A stretch of DNA of 64,000 nucleotides, taken from positions 62,001 through 126,000 of the forward strand of contig JADQAV010000023.1 in assembly GCA_019775845.1 (NCBI GenBank). The letters are read 5' to 3'. The number at the start of each line of letters is the position of its first letter. The first letter of the stretch is position 1. This document shows, piece by piece, positions 35,542 through 45,998 of the stretch. The notes under the pieces are model-generated. The model was not told the origin of the DNA, did no database searches, and was given only the letters and a program-made list of their open reading frames with translations. A program made the position numbers and the translations under genes. This DNA is from Myrmaecium sp. VS I D KN 1. Its lineage: Eukaryota > Ascomycota > Dothideomycetes > Valsariales > Valsariaceae.

Positions 35542-36075
35542 CTAAACCTGTAGAGTTAGGAGTCAGCGAAAGTATATAGCAAAGGACTTTATCCAAGGAA
35601 GTTGTTGGTAGAGAAAGATTCGGTACAGAGTCGAAGTTTGATCGATCTTATATACTAGTAACCATGTCATGCACGAGAATCTGGAAAGTACCAACAACGA
35701 TAGTCGGCCGTCAGCGTAACAACGAAATACCTGGTAACGTGAAGAATGATGTAAAGTAGGCCGGCACGTCCTGGATTTCACGAAAACTTGTCCAAATGAA
35801 ATGGAGATTTAGCTCAGGGAATCGAATGGAATAAGTAATGGCTGGCTCCGGCCTATAGAAAGCAGTAATGCAACTGACAAAATAATTGACGGACGACAAC
35901 AGGGTATGTTCAAAGAAAGAGACGGCACAGATGAAAGTCAAGTAGTCGAACACGGAGACACGGACACTAAGGTAGTCACTTGTCCTAGCTGCTAACAATA
36001 GCCCTCTATATGAAAAATGTAACCCCGGGACGCCGAAGCACACACATAAGGGCTTGTCCAAACCTGTGAAGACTA
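35542..36075. other. intergenic between SSL2 3' end and unknown gene start
   Basis: 534 nt. A 116-aa minus-strand frame (35711-36061) has no motif and is rejected. AT-rich, with TATATA-type stretches near 35573 and 35648. Confidence 0.55.
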
Positions 36076-38547
36076 TCAGTTTTCCGATCTCGCCTTTCTC
36101 GCATTGATTGTGCCTCGCTGCAGCTTTCGGATGAAGTCATTCTTGGCTCCCTTCTTCTTAAGCTGTTGATTCTTCGATTTGACGTCAACCTCTACGTACG
36201 CCATGTCCGCACCTCCGCCTAATTCTGCAAGCGAACCAGCGAATCTCCGGACACCGGACTTTTTGTTCCGGTTAAATTTGCCCTTTCCGTTGCTGAATAG
36301 ATCGTCTTCAATCTTTTCGGTAGATCCCAAGTCGTCGCCTTTCTGCGATATGGTGAAGAGCACTTCGGCTAAGAGATCGTGCTGTTCCTGCTTTTCTCTG
36401 AAGGCCAGGTTGGGCATGCTTTCTAAGCCTTTAAGAGTAGTAATTACCTTGAAAGCATAACCTTGGTCAACTAAGAAAGCTTGGCGTTTGGAAGAATAGT
36501 ACATCTCCATGGTGTCCTTGCTCACTAAAGAATAGAAAAAAGCGTTGAAACCCTCGTCATTACGCCTTTTGGCCCGCAGGATACGGCCGAGTCGCTGCGC
36601 TTCTTGACGACGTGAGCCGTAATGCGAAGAGATCTGAATCAGGCATGTTGCCTCGGGTAGATCAAGTGAGGTATCGCCGATTTTGGAAAGGAAGATTGTG
36701 TTAATCTCTGGGTTATGTTGGAAATTTTCGAGGATCCGAAGCCGTTCAGATTGAGGTGTGCCTCCATAGATATATGCCTTTTTGAGCTGCTTTGCATATC
36801 GCTCAAGAGCATAGACGTTGTCAGAGAAGACAATGATTTTGTCACCACGCTTCTCGTGGTAGTCGATCAGAAATTGACAATACTGAAATTTGGTTGGGTT
36901 CATTGTGAACAGGAGAGCCCGTTTGTTGACACTGTCGGCTTGCAGGTATTCTGTATAAAACTCCGTCGTCATTGGACACCAGACCTCCGCACACTGAACC
37001 CTGGCTATGTGACCTTCTGCGGAGAGCTCTTGCCAATTGGCCTCGTACAGTTTCGGTCCGATCAGAAAATTCAAGTCTTCAATTTTGTCGTCCTCTCTGA
37101 GCAGAGTGGCCGTGAGACCAAGCTTCGAGTGTGATGCGATAGAATAAGTGACTTTCTTGAACATTTCCGCAGGTACGACATGGACTTCGTCGGCGATTAA
37201 CAAACCCCACTCTCTTGACTGGATGAAATCCATGATTTTCTTCGATTCGTAGGAGCGATTGCGAGACTGGGTGATCATACTGTAGGTGCTGATGATCACA
37301 CCTGCGTTACCCGGAAATTTGTCCTTGGTTTCAGCCGTGAAGCTTGCGATGTCGTTTGGGTTGATGTTCGTCCATTTCAGGAATTCATTCCTCCACTGCA
37401 CTACAGACATCGAACTGGTACACAAGACCATGATCGATTTCTTCACCGTACAGGCTGCAGTGATACCCACAAGCGTCTTGCCAGCACCGCAAGGGAGAAC
37501 GATGATACCAGAACGCGCTCGACCGTTGCCGAACATCTTGTTCAAGGCCTGCTCTTGGTACGGTCGAATCTGTGCTTGGGGCTTCAAGTCAATGTCCAGG
37601 TTGGCATTACGCATATCCATGTGGAAATCATATTCCTCAGTAAGGGGAAGTTCGATCTCCCGAGCTCGTTTAGCAATCTTCTGCACGTCCTCCCCTCGGA
37701 TCTGGAAAGAATGCACTTGGTCTACCTCCTCTTCTTCATCATCATCCTCTTGTCTGAGCTCCGCGAGATAATCTGCCTCGGTGGTTTCGTTTTCAACCAG
37801 GTTCGTAGCTTGACTGGCATTTGCGCCTGCTGCCAACTTCGTCCCCGGAATGACTAGACTTCCTTGTTTTGGTGCAGCTTCTTTCATAAGCCCCTCCGTA
37901 GTATCGACTCGACATGGCCCAATGATCGGATCCTGAAGCAGTTTCTGTAGGACATTGGGATCTGTACTCTCCACGAAATAACGTGTGTTCTTTAGAACCA
38001 AGCGGGCTTTGCCGAAGGACGACGTAGATGTGATGATGTGGTTGATAATATCCTCTGGCAATTCTACTTTAGAGATTGCGTCCAAGTCGTGGATGATATC
38101 CTCGGTCGTGAGACCAACTGATACGGCAGCGAAGAGCGAGTGTGGCGTAAGAGTATATTCATGCATTTTGGAAACGCGGGACTGGGGCTCCGCTATATTG
38201 ATTAAAAAATTCTGAGCATCCCTAAATGATCTCGAGAAGCTCTCCAGAATAATATGGCCCTGCGGATCAACCCAGCAGGGCCGTTTCTTATGATCTGGCT
38301 TTAACTTCGCATCGAACTCATCGCATTTGGGGAACAAATGAGAAGCGGGATCCTGATGCTGCTTAGGCCGCGTCCGTACTGGTTGGTACTTCTGTACCAG
38401 GTGCTGTATGTCTTCCGTTTCAGTCTCGCTCATCGCAGGTGACTCGGTGTACTCTTCATCGCTATGATCTGGGGTCGGTCGCTCCGACGCTATGCGCTTC
38501 GCAGGCCTTCCTGAGGCCGCCGAAGTTGGTTTACGCTTCGGAGGCAT
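36076..38547 (-). CDS. SSL2: TFIIH helicase/translocase XPB (Ssl2/Rad25), intronless
   Basis: 823 aa in one exon. N-terminal basic/acidic region, then the XPB damage-recognition-like domain, with superfamily 2 helicase motifs: Walker A LPCGAGKT (about residues 351-358), motif II as DEVH (about 453), motif III GLTATLLRED with the XPB RED motif (about 485), and the second RecA domain with IVFSDNVYALERYA, INTIFLSKIGDTSLDLPEA and QRLGRILRAKRR. The C-terminus ends with the Lys-rich tail normal for Ssl2. Ssl2 is the double-stranded DNA translocase of TFIIH that opens promoters and acts in nucleotide excision repair. All catalytic motifs look intact. It is divergent from HID1 with a 573-nt shared upstream region. 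Confidence 0.98.
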   Translation of the reverse strand: MPPKRKPTSAASGRPAKRIASERPTPDHSDEEYTESPAMSETETEDIQHLVQKYQPVRTRPKQHQDPASHLFPKCDEFDAKLKPDHKKRPCWVDPQGHIILESFSRSFRDAQNFLINIAEPQSRVSKMHEYTLTPHSLFAAVSVGLTTEDIIHDLDAISKVELPEDIINHIITSTSSFGKARLVLKNTRYFVESTDPNVLQKLLQDPIIGPCRVDTTEGLMKEAAPKQGSLVIPGTKLAAGANASQATNLVENETTEADYLAELRQEDDDEEEEVDQVHSFQIRGEDVQKIAKRAREIELPLTEEYDFHMDMRNANLDIDLKPQAQIRPYQEQALNKMFGNGRARSGIIVLPCGAGKTLVGITAACTVKKSIMVLCTSSMSVVQWRNEFLKWTNINPNDIASFTAETKDKFPGNAGVIISTYSMITQSRNRSYESKKIMDFIQSREWGLLIADEVHVVPAEMFKKVTYSIASHSKLGLTATLLREDDKIEDLNFLIGPKLYEANWQELSAEGHIARVQCAEVWCPMTTEFYTEYLQADSVNKRALLFTMNPTKFQYCQFLIDYHEKRGDKIIVFSDNVYALERYAKQLKKAYIYGGTPQSERLRILENFQHNPEINTIFLSKIGDTSLDLPEATCLIQISSHYGSRRQEAQRLGRILRAKRRNDEGFNAFFYSLVSKDTMEMYYSSKRQAFLVDQGYAFKVITTLKGLESMPNLAFREKQEQHDLLAEVLFTISQKGDDLGSTEKIEDDLFSNGKGKFNRNKKSGVRRFAGSLAELGGGADMAYVEVDVKSKNQQLKKKGAKNDFIRKLQRGTINARKARSEN

Positions 38548-39120
38548 GGTATGAGGCGACTATACGCTATCCTTTGTCAAGCTGAGTTGGGAGGGCTATC
38601 GCTTTGAAGGCGAGTATGCGATATGGACAGAGGGGGCGCAGGGATGCGTTTGCGAGATCAAGATATAATTTTGGAGGTGGAGGATATTGTAGATGATTCT
38701 CAAAACGATATGGCGCAGGTTTTCCCGGTGTCAGCTGAGGAGGTGTCTCGCTGAGGTCAATCGACCTCTCTCCTCGTCCTCCGCACCGTGCCACTTCCGC
38801 GCCTCTGGCGCTTTCCTTGAGAGGTCGGCTTCGGATCAGTATGAAGGTAGCGGACTCGACCGTCTCTCAAGCCTCGAAGGACGGTCGGAGGTAAGTAGCT
38901 AATTTGGGTTATGGTGGTGGTGAGGTGAAAGTAAAGAACTGTGGTTCAGACGGCAGGGCCGTCTTTCGTAGGGGCCGTTGACGCCAAAACACAGTCGTCA
39001 TGCCCAGACTTCTGACATCCATCCGTTCGGGGCCCCGTACATCCTCCCGCTTGCTCTCCACCAAGTACCCCAATGTTTCCAGGCATTCCTGTAATGCGAT
39101 CATAAACCCGCAGATCTGCC
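38548..39120. promoter_or_regulatory. bidirectional promoter region SSL2/HID1
   Basis: 573 nt between two divergent start codons. A 69-aa + frame (38693-38902) lacks motifs. No clear TATA box; such TATA-less shared promoters are usual for housekeeping pairs. Confidence 0.5.
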
Positions 39121-42100
39121 ATGGGGGCTTCAGACTCAAAACTTGTCTTCAAGCAAGGCATATTCCGCCTTGCAGAGGAGAAAGATATACCGGCAGACGA
39201 TCCGTACTGGACAGGTGTATGGTATCTCAGCCTGCTTGTCGCACGTAGAAGCTGACCTTGCTACCGCGATAGTTCTGGGAGCTCCCTGAATCCGTAGAAG
39301 ATGTCTTTTCCCTATTCTCACCGGCAGACATTCGCCGCGCTCGCGACAGTGCTCTTGGGAATCTCGAGACCCTGGTACTGGCCGTCACATCCAGGCTGTG
39401 CGTCTTGCGAAACCACCCTTCGTTCCCTGATCCCGAACTCGCGCCCGAACGCGATGCCCTCAATTGCATTCGCGTTTTGACGAGGCTTCTCCCTTTCATA
39501 TATGAGGCCGAACATCTGGAGAATTGGGAGGAGAAGTTCTTCTGGGGCGCGCGGCGGAAGCGGAGCCGAAGGGCTCAGTTGGCCAAGTCAGAAGTTCTCT
39601 TTGACGAAGCCAATCCGGACGGGAATCCTAGAGAGGACTCCCCTGGCTTCGAACCCGCTAAACCGCTGGCCGAGGAGCTTATAGATACTCTCATCGACCT
39701 ACTCTTCTTCTCAGACTTTACCCTACCGAAGGTCGCACCGGGAAAGAAGAAAGTCACCTACGCAATCTGGCAAAGCGGAGTCGGCTGCAATACCCCGGTA
39801 GCCTCGACACGGGAGTATGAGAACAATAGGACAGAGATCCTCCGGCTACTTCTGACCTTATCGAGCAAGTCAATGTACATGACAGCAAGTACGTACGTTG
39901 TGAACCCCTCTGTGCCGAGCGGAGCTAACTGGGGTAGATGTACTGCCTGTCAAGGGCGTCAGAGCCATCACTTACATGGCCACATGCCCGGATAAGCAGA
40001 TAGTGTTGTCTCTGCTCTGCTCTTTGCTCAACACGGTATGTGGAATCTTCCTTCCCGCGTGTTATAGAACGTCCATTAATGTTGCTCTAGACATTGAAAT
40101 ATAATCCGGCAGCCTGGCGGGTACCGTACGATCATGTTGTCTATAAAGACCCCAAGCAAATCCTAGTCACATATTGCTTACAATTGCTGCTCATTTTGGT
40201 TCTATACCCCATCCCTGAACCGGGTAACGGCCCTCCTCCCAAGAACTTCTTCCGCCACTTTCTAGGAAGGCTACATAGGCCTCAGGACTTCCAGTTCCTA
40301 GTCGATGGTATGACGAGAATTCTAAACCAACCGGTAAGTGGACCGGATAGAGCTACAGTGTATCAGGACTTACAAGATGCAGATGCAAGCGTCCTCGTCC
40401 TATCTACCTGGAAGCAAGAAGTCTCTCACATGGGCTCCTGAGATGATCATGCTTTTCTGGGAAACACTCCAGTGCAACAAGCGATTTTGTTCTTTCATTA
40501 TTGATACAGACCGTGCCCACGACTTTGTGGTCCTTGTATTGTTTTACGCCATAGATCAGAACCATGATCTCACGCGGCAGGGCTTGGTCAGGATGTGCGT
40601 TTTCGTACTGCAGACCTTGAGTGTTCAACCGAACTTTGGCAAAAGCTTGAACAAGATATTCGAGGGACAAGAAAATCTACCCTCAAGCATAAGGATACCC
40701 AATTTCCATGGGACTTACGCAGATTACCTCATCACTGTAAGGGGCGAGCCGACAGGGCGTCAATGGAATTTCTGCTAACCTATTGTAGTCTATCTACACG
40801 CTGCTTACCTCAAATAAGGGGAAGCTAGATGCTATATACCCTGCATTACTGGCTATCCTCAACAACATCGCTGCCTATGTTGAGAACCTAGGCCGGGCCT
40901 CGAGCTCTAAGCTAATCCAGCTCTTCGCTTCCATGTCTAGCCCTGGTTTTCTCTTCGCCAACGAGACGAACCATCTGTTGCTTGAATCGCTTCTTGAGGC
41001 CCTGAACGCTATCATTGAACACAAATTTCACCGTAAGCACAATTCTGTATCCGCTAAGGGCTGCGGTCTAACTAAGCCATGATAAGAAAACGCCAATCTC
41101 GTCTATGCAATCTTACGCTCGAGACGGAGATTCGAAGCATTAAGGAACTTCACCTTGGAAAGCGGCCAAGCTGAACTGGAGCGTCAAGCTCAGCTAAGGA
41201 AGGAGCGCGGTCAAGAGAGCGGTCAGGCCAGCAGGACAAACTCGCGAGCGAACTCGATCGATAGCGTTCGAAGTCCTGTGAATGCAAGAGCCCCGAGCTT
41301 GAGCAATGTACCAGAAGAAAGCAGTGCCTTTGCAATCGGAGACGATGAAGATTCCGAAGATGAGCACGGTCCGGATCATACAACCGGGTCGCCCGGCCGC
41401 TCCACCCAGCGTGGAAGTACCTCTGGCCCAGTATCCAGAACTGCTTCGGTTTCTTCTTCGGTCGATGAAACAATTCCTTTGCAGCTCCGAGGAATGTCTG
41501 AAAAGGCGAGGGGTAAGATGCCTGCAGGTCACCCTGGGTTCTCGCGCCAGAATAGTGTTAGCAGCTTGCACAGCTTGACCGCTTCAATTGTAGGACCAAA
41601 TGGCACGTTCGTGCCCACTACGGAATGGGTGAGTGTGTTCGAATTTGAAGAGTTAAGACCATGCTGACCCTCTCTCTAGCTGGAGAGCTGGCTGCCGCAG
41701 CTACCCCTACACACTATCTTGACAGTCATCTCCGAGCTGGAACCGCAACTGCCCAACTTAGCGGTGATCAAAGACCCCACGCCGGTTCTAGAGAGCATTC
41801 GCAAGGCCGAGGTTCGCGGCATTGAGCCCTCGCCTATTCGGGTCCATCTTTTCGAATGGTCTCCGCTCTCGCTTGGGTGGTACGAGTCTCTACTATGGGG
41901 CTTCATATTCGCAGGCGAGATGCAAGTCGCGAAGGGAACAGCTGGCGTGTGGAATGGCACAGCCATCCGTCTGTTCCGGGTGCAGGAGACGGCGGCCCAG
42001 ACGCCTTCGCTTCTAGCGCCTCGAGGAGCTGTCGATGCCGTTGGCAGCAACTTGGTTCAACGTATCGGCAGTCTCAATCTCCGGGGGTCTTCCAATGGGC

Positions 42101-42156
42101 AGGCTGGGTCGGGTAACGGTGGCAACAATGGGCAGGCAACGGTAAGGGATGTGTGA
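39121..42156 (+). CDS. Hid1-family protein (HID1 domain-containing)
   Basis: Eight exons: 39121-39216, 39273-39888, 39938-40035, 40091-40333, 40383-40736, 40789-41032, 41087-41628, 41680-42156; 889 aa, all GT-AG with agreeing phases. The start MGASDSKLVFKQGIFRLAEE is the family's myristoylation-type N-terminus (Gly2). Further hallmarks: WTGFWELPESVEDVFSLF, YNPAAWRVPYDHVVYKD, TWAPEMIMLFWETLQCNKRF and the C-terminal LFEWSPLSLGWYESLLWGFIFAGE. A Ser-rich disordered insert (about residues 590-715) precedes the last block. HID-1 acts at the medial/trans-Golgi in dense-core vesicle and secretory traffic in animals; S. pombe Ftp105 (Hid1 family) localises ubiquitin protease Ubp5 to the Golgi. It shares an upstream region with SSL2. 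Confidence 0.93.
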
Positions 42157-42596
42157 CCGAGAACTTCAGGTCGGTCAGGCGTTAGGGGGACAATGTCACG
42201 GCTGCAAAGGAGGGCCGAGAGCCAGTATGGGTAGGTATTCCGGATGCGATTGGCGTGCCTGGAGACATGGGTTCATGCGGGACAGGGGCATATCAATCCC
42301 GGATGGAGGATAAAGCGCTGGTGACCCCGGACTTGACGAGTGGCTGTGCTGATGTGGCGCGCAACTGTGGCAATTGCAGCAGCTAACCTATCATATTCTA
42401 TCACTTCATGTTACTCTTCCTTTTATTTCCCCTTGTCGCAGGATGTGACTACGTTTTCCTAGTTTTATTCCTCGATCATGTCGTTCCTATTTCTTTCTGT
42501 GTCTGCCCCTTATTTGAGATTTTCGACCTGGGTCGTTAGAAATATAGTCTTGCTCACCCCCTACTTCGGTTATACATAGCGTCTCTCATTTCCTGT
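42157..42596. other. intergenic: HID1 3' UTR and hydrolase promoter
   Basis: 440 nt between same-strand genes, T-rich around 42410-42500. Nothing else seen. Confidence 0.55.
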
Positions 42597-44281
42597 ATGA
42601 TGGCTACTGACGCCTTCGACGTTGGAGCGGCTCAGCTAGAGGCTGTCCAGCCGTACAGCATGCATGTTGGTTTGAGCTACATGATTTCTGTAAAGAGGTT
42701 CCGCTGACTTTCAACCAGGTCTCCGCCCGCTATCTCGAACTCACCAGGAAAAAACTCCAGTTAACGCGGCTGCCACGAGAGATCCCACTACCAGAACATC
42801 GGCGCTGGGAATATGGAACTCCCAAGACGGTCCTGGAGCCTCTGATCGACCACTGGTATCTACAATTTCTTCAGCGCTCGAGTCACAGAACGATCGACGA
42901 GGAGCAGGTAAATCGCTGACACGATCCACAAGGCTAGGAAAGTACGACTGGCGCGCCCAAGAAGCCGCGCTCAACGCTCGTCTCCCCCAATGGCGAGCGA
43001 CGATCACGCTCGAACCCACGAACGAGGCTCTCCGGATCCACTTTGTCCACAAGCGATCGACGCACGCGAATGCGCTCCCGCTCCTGATATGTCACGGATG
43101 GCCGGAGACATTCGCGGGCGTCGCCAAAATCATCGAGCCGCTTACGGACCCGGCGTCGGTGCCGGCGGTCGGAGAGCCTCAGGCGTTCCATGTGGTGGTG
43201 CCGAGCATACCGGGCTTTGGCTTCAGCGATGCGAGCATGCGTGAGGACTTTGGCCTGCGCGATACGGCGGATGTTTTTGATACGCTTATGCAGCGGCTGG
43301 GGTATACGCGGTACTTGGCGCATGGGTCGGGATGGTAAGTTATGGTTCATCCGATCACCAGTCTGAAGCATCCACAACCCCTGATGCCTCTGCAAACCTT
43401 CAACATGCTAACTACCAACCGTCCAAAGGGGTTTCAACCTACTCCGCACCCTCTCCATCCGGCACCCAACAAGCTGCGTAGCCATCCACACCACCACCCC
43501 GGACTTCCCTGGCCCCACCTTCCGACGCAACCCAGCCACCTGGCTCAAATACCACATCGCCCGCCTCACCCGCGCGCGGCTCCCCTTCCTCAACTTCGGG
43601 TACCTCCCAAGCGACTTTTCTGCCCCTACCACCACCATACCAGACACCCCCAAACCACCAACAGCCTCGCAAACCCACCTCATCCCCCAAGCACCCCACC
43701 TGCCCTCCTCCACCACCACATCCACGCAAACCACGCCCCTCCTCCCCCTCGCCCTCGCCCAGCACCACCAAACCACCGCCTACGCCCTCACCGACTCCCC
43801 CGTCGGCCTGTTCGCCCTCGTGCTCGACAGCCTCCGCAGCCGGTCCACCGACGCCTTCTTCTCCTCCCTCTCCCCCCCCTCCACCAACCTTCCCGTCCCA
43901 GCCTCACAGCCGGGCAACCCGACCCTGGGCCCGAACCCGTCCGCCTGGACCAACGAAGACGTCCTCACAACCACGATGCTGCACTGGCTTCCGGGGCCGG
44001 AGGCGGGGATGCGGTGGCTGCGGGGGGCGGAGCGGGAAGCGGAGGAGCTGGAGGAGCTGGAGGGGGGTTTCTGGAGGGGGTCTTCGGTGGGGGTGAGTGT
44101 TTGGGGTTCTCGGTGGGGGAGGAAGGTCGGGTGGGGGAGGGTGGGGTGGTGTCGGAGACATTCTTCTTCTTCGACTCCTGGTGGTGAGGAGGTGGGATGG
44201 CCGATGTGGGAGGTTCCGGGGGTGTTGGTGGGGGATTTGAGGGAGTGGGGTAAGGAGGTGGGTGGGAGGGAGGGTGGGTGA
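42597..44281 (+). CDS. epoxide hydrolase-like alpha/beta hydrolase lacking catalytic residues
   Basis: Exons 42597-42665, 42719-42855, 42933-43334 and 43429-44281; 486 aa. The N-terminal EHN domain is clear: VSARYLELTRKKLQLTRLP and DHWLGKYDWRAQEAALN (formed across the second junction). The hydrolase core has the oxyanion motif HGWPET and PSIPGFGFSD. At the nucleophile elbow the usual GGD(W/I)G reads GSGWG, so the Asp is Gly. Near the C-terminus the usual GGHFxxWExP reads VGWPMWEVP, so the catalytic His is Trp. On this evidence it is unlikely to hydrolyse epoxides by the family mechanism. A low-complexity Pro/Thr insert (about residues 265-300) sits in the cap. The last 100 codons are strongly G-rich. 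A second ATG directly follows the chosen one. Confidence 0.88.
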
Positions 44282-45419
44282 TGGGTGATGAGGGATGGGA
44301 TGGATGGTGATGTTGTGAGGGGGATAGATGTGATGTGGATCGTCTTGTTGGTTACGTTGTAATCCGTCTTGGATGGGATTTATATTGTCTGTCTTTGGTT
44401 CGGGGTTGCTGCGCAGCGTGGTATGTGTGATATGGAAAGGCGTAGTTATGAGGAGCAGACGATGGATTTCTCCTTACGTTTTTCTTTCCTCTGTTTATTT
44501 CATGTTGTTTATGTTTTGGTTTTTCTGCGAGTAGGCGGAGGTGTTCACAATACTACATAATGATCAGGCTTACGACTGCCGAACATATGGTATCTACCGA
44601 TGGAGAGACATGCATATAAATGATAGTACGTTTCTTCCGCTGCGAAAATTGGAGTAAAAGCTATTATTGTTCCATGCTGTTCACTGTTGTTCGCTGCTCG
44701 ACCGCCGGAGTCTGCTGTAGGTTTGCACTGACCGCTCCGTCCAGACGATCGACGATCGGGAAGGCTGAAAGAGAGCGGCCGTCAGGCTGGCGACGCACTT
44801 GCACCTGCCAAGCCTCGCACCTAACGGCCCAACCGCCACCAAGGAAAAAGCCCCGCGCACCGCTTACCCGCCAAAATTCTGCTCGATCGCTCGTGGGTTT
44901 TCTCCTCCTCGCTGCTTGTGTCGCACCGCTTCTTCCCCCCTTCTTGTATTTTTCTCTCTCTCTCTCTCTCTTCAATCTGTCAATTCTGCAACGACAGTGT
45001 GACTGCGACCTCTTCTTCCGTGTCGTCCCACCTCGCACTGCTCGAGGCGACTGTCGTGACGGCGAAAACGTCTCTCCATCTTTCCCCAGCTCGGGTGCTC
45101 GGCCAGTGACGTGCCCTGCCTGTCTCCTGCAGCTGCAACGCAGACCGCAGACCGCGACTTCTTCTCTCCCCGACCCGCCCTCACGCACGCATAATTGTAC
45201 TTCGCTCTTCCCAGCAGGGTCTATTTAGATTTACCTTGCAAAACCCTTCCCCTCTTCACAACATCCACCTTCCCCGACCATCTTTCCTCCGGCCTCTGCC
45301 GCTCTCCGTCCGAACACCTTCAAGCTGGCACACCTCGATCATCCCGCAAATTCTTCCACTGCTAGGTCTTGAGCGGCCGCGCAGACCTCACCCTTCCGGT
45401 TTACCTTGACCTTCGTTCC
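44282..45419. promoter_or_regulatory. SPE2 promoter and AUG-free leader
   Basis: Contains the 3' UTR of the hydrolase gene, then a pyrimidine-rich tract with (TC)n at about 44952-44972, a common fungal core promoter sign. No ATG occurs on the + strand from 44677 to 45419 (743 nt), suggesting that much of it is transcribed leader. Confidence 0.6.
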
Positions 45420-45568
45420 ATGCGTCAAGAGGACCTACTGCGATTCCTAGCTAAGCCTGCGAAGTGAGTATCTGCTTGCTATGCCTATATCCTCGTTGCT
45501 TTTCATTCCCCACGACCTCTGGAGATGGGACGAAAGCTAACGAAAACTCATCGCGCAGGCCCAGATAA
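45420..45568 (+). CDS. upstream ORF in SPE2 leader, spans a leader intron
   Basis: First ATG of the leader. Unspliced, it ends at 45467 and encodes MRQEDLLRFLAKPAK. A leader intron 45464-45558 (donor GTGAGT, branch GCTAAC, acceptor GCGCAG, 95 nt) interrupts its penultimate codon; spliced, it is 45420-45463 plus 45559-45568 and encodes MRQEDLLRFLAKPAKPR. No other ATG lies between the acceptor and the main start (45999). Short uORFs mediating polyamine feedback are known in animal and plant SAM decarboxylase mRNAs; function here is inference. Confidence 0.65.
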
Positions 45569-45998
45569 CACCCCCAACTCCCACCACCACCACCACCTCG
45601 TAACCCACCCTTTTTGAAGCAGATACCCTCGTCTGCTGGACCCGATACTTTACCAGGGTATCGGAATCTGTCAGTGCGAGGACCGCCGCGCATAGTCACC
45701 ATTTCGCCGAAGAAGGCTTTCTTCATCCCCCACAACGCCCGCCCTCCCTAACGTCCTTTACCAAAGGTCGTTTTTCTCCCATATAACATTGCTGCTGGCA
45801 CCAGCCAGCCTCTACGAATCTCCCACTCTCCCGTGGGCCTTCTCCTTCAGGCGGACACCGCATTGTTCGTCTGGGTGGCAGATAGTGCTTCACTAGCCGC
45901 AAAGCCACAACCCTCCTCTCCCATCCGTCTTCAGTCGCAAGCCAATCCCGATCGATCGTAGACACGCGACGGCGCTTACCGTTCGAACCTCCACGGAT

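Noticed and set aside
35711-36061. 116-aa minus frame between SSL2 and the 400-aa unknown gene
   Set aside because: Aromatic-rich from AT-rich spacer; no start context, no motif.
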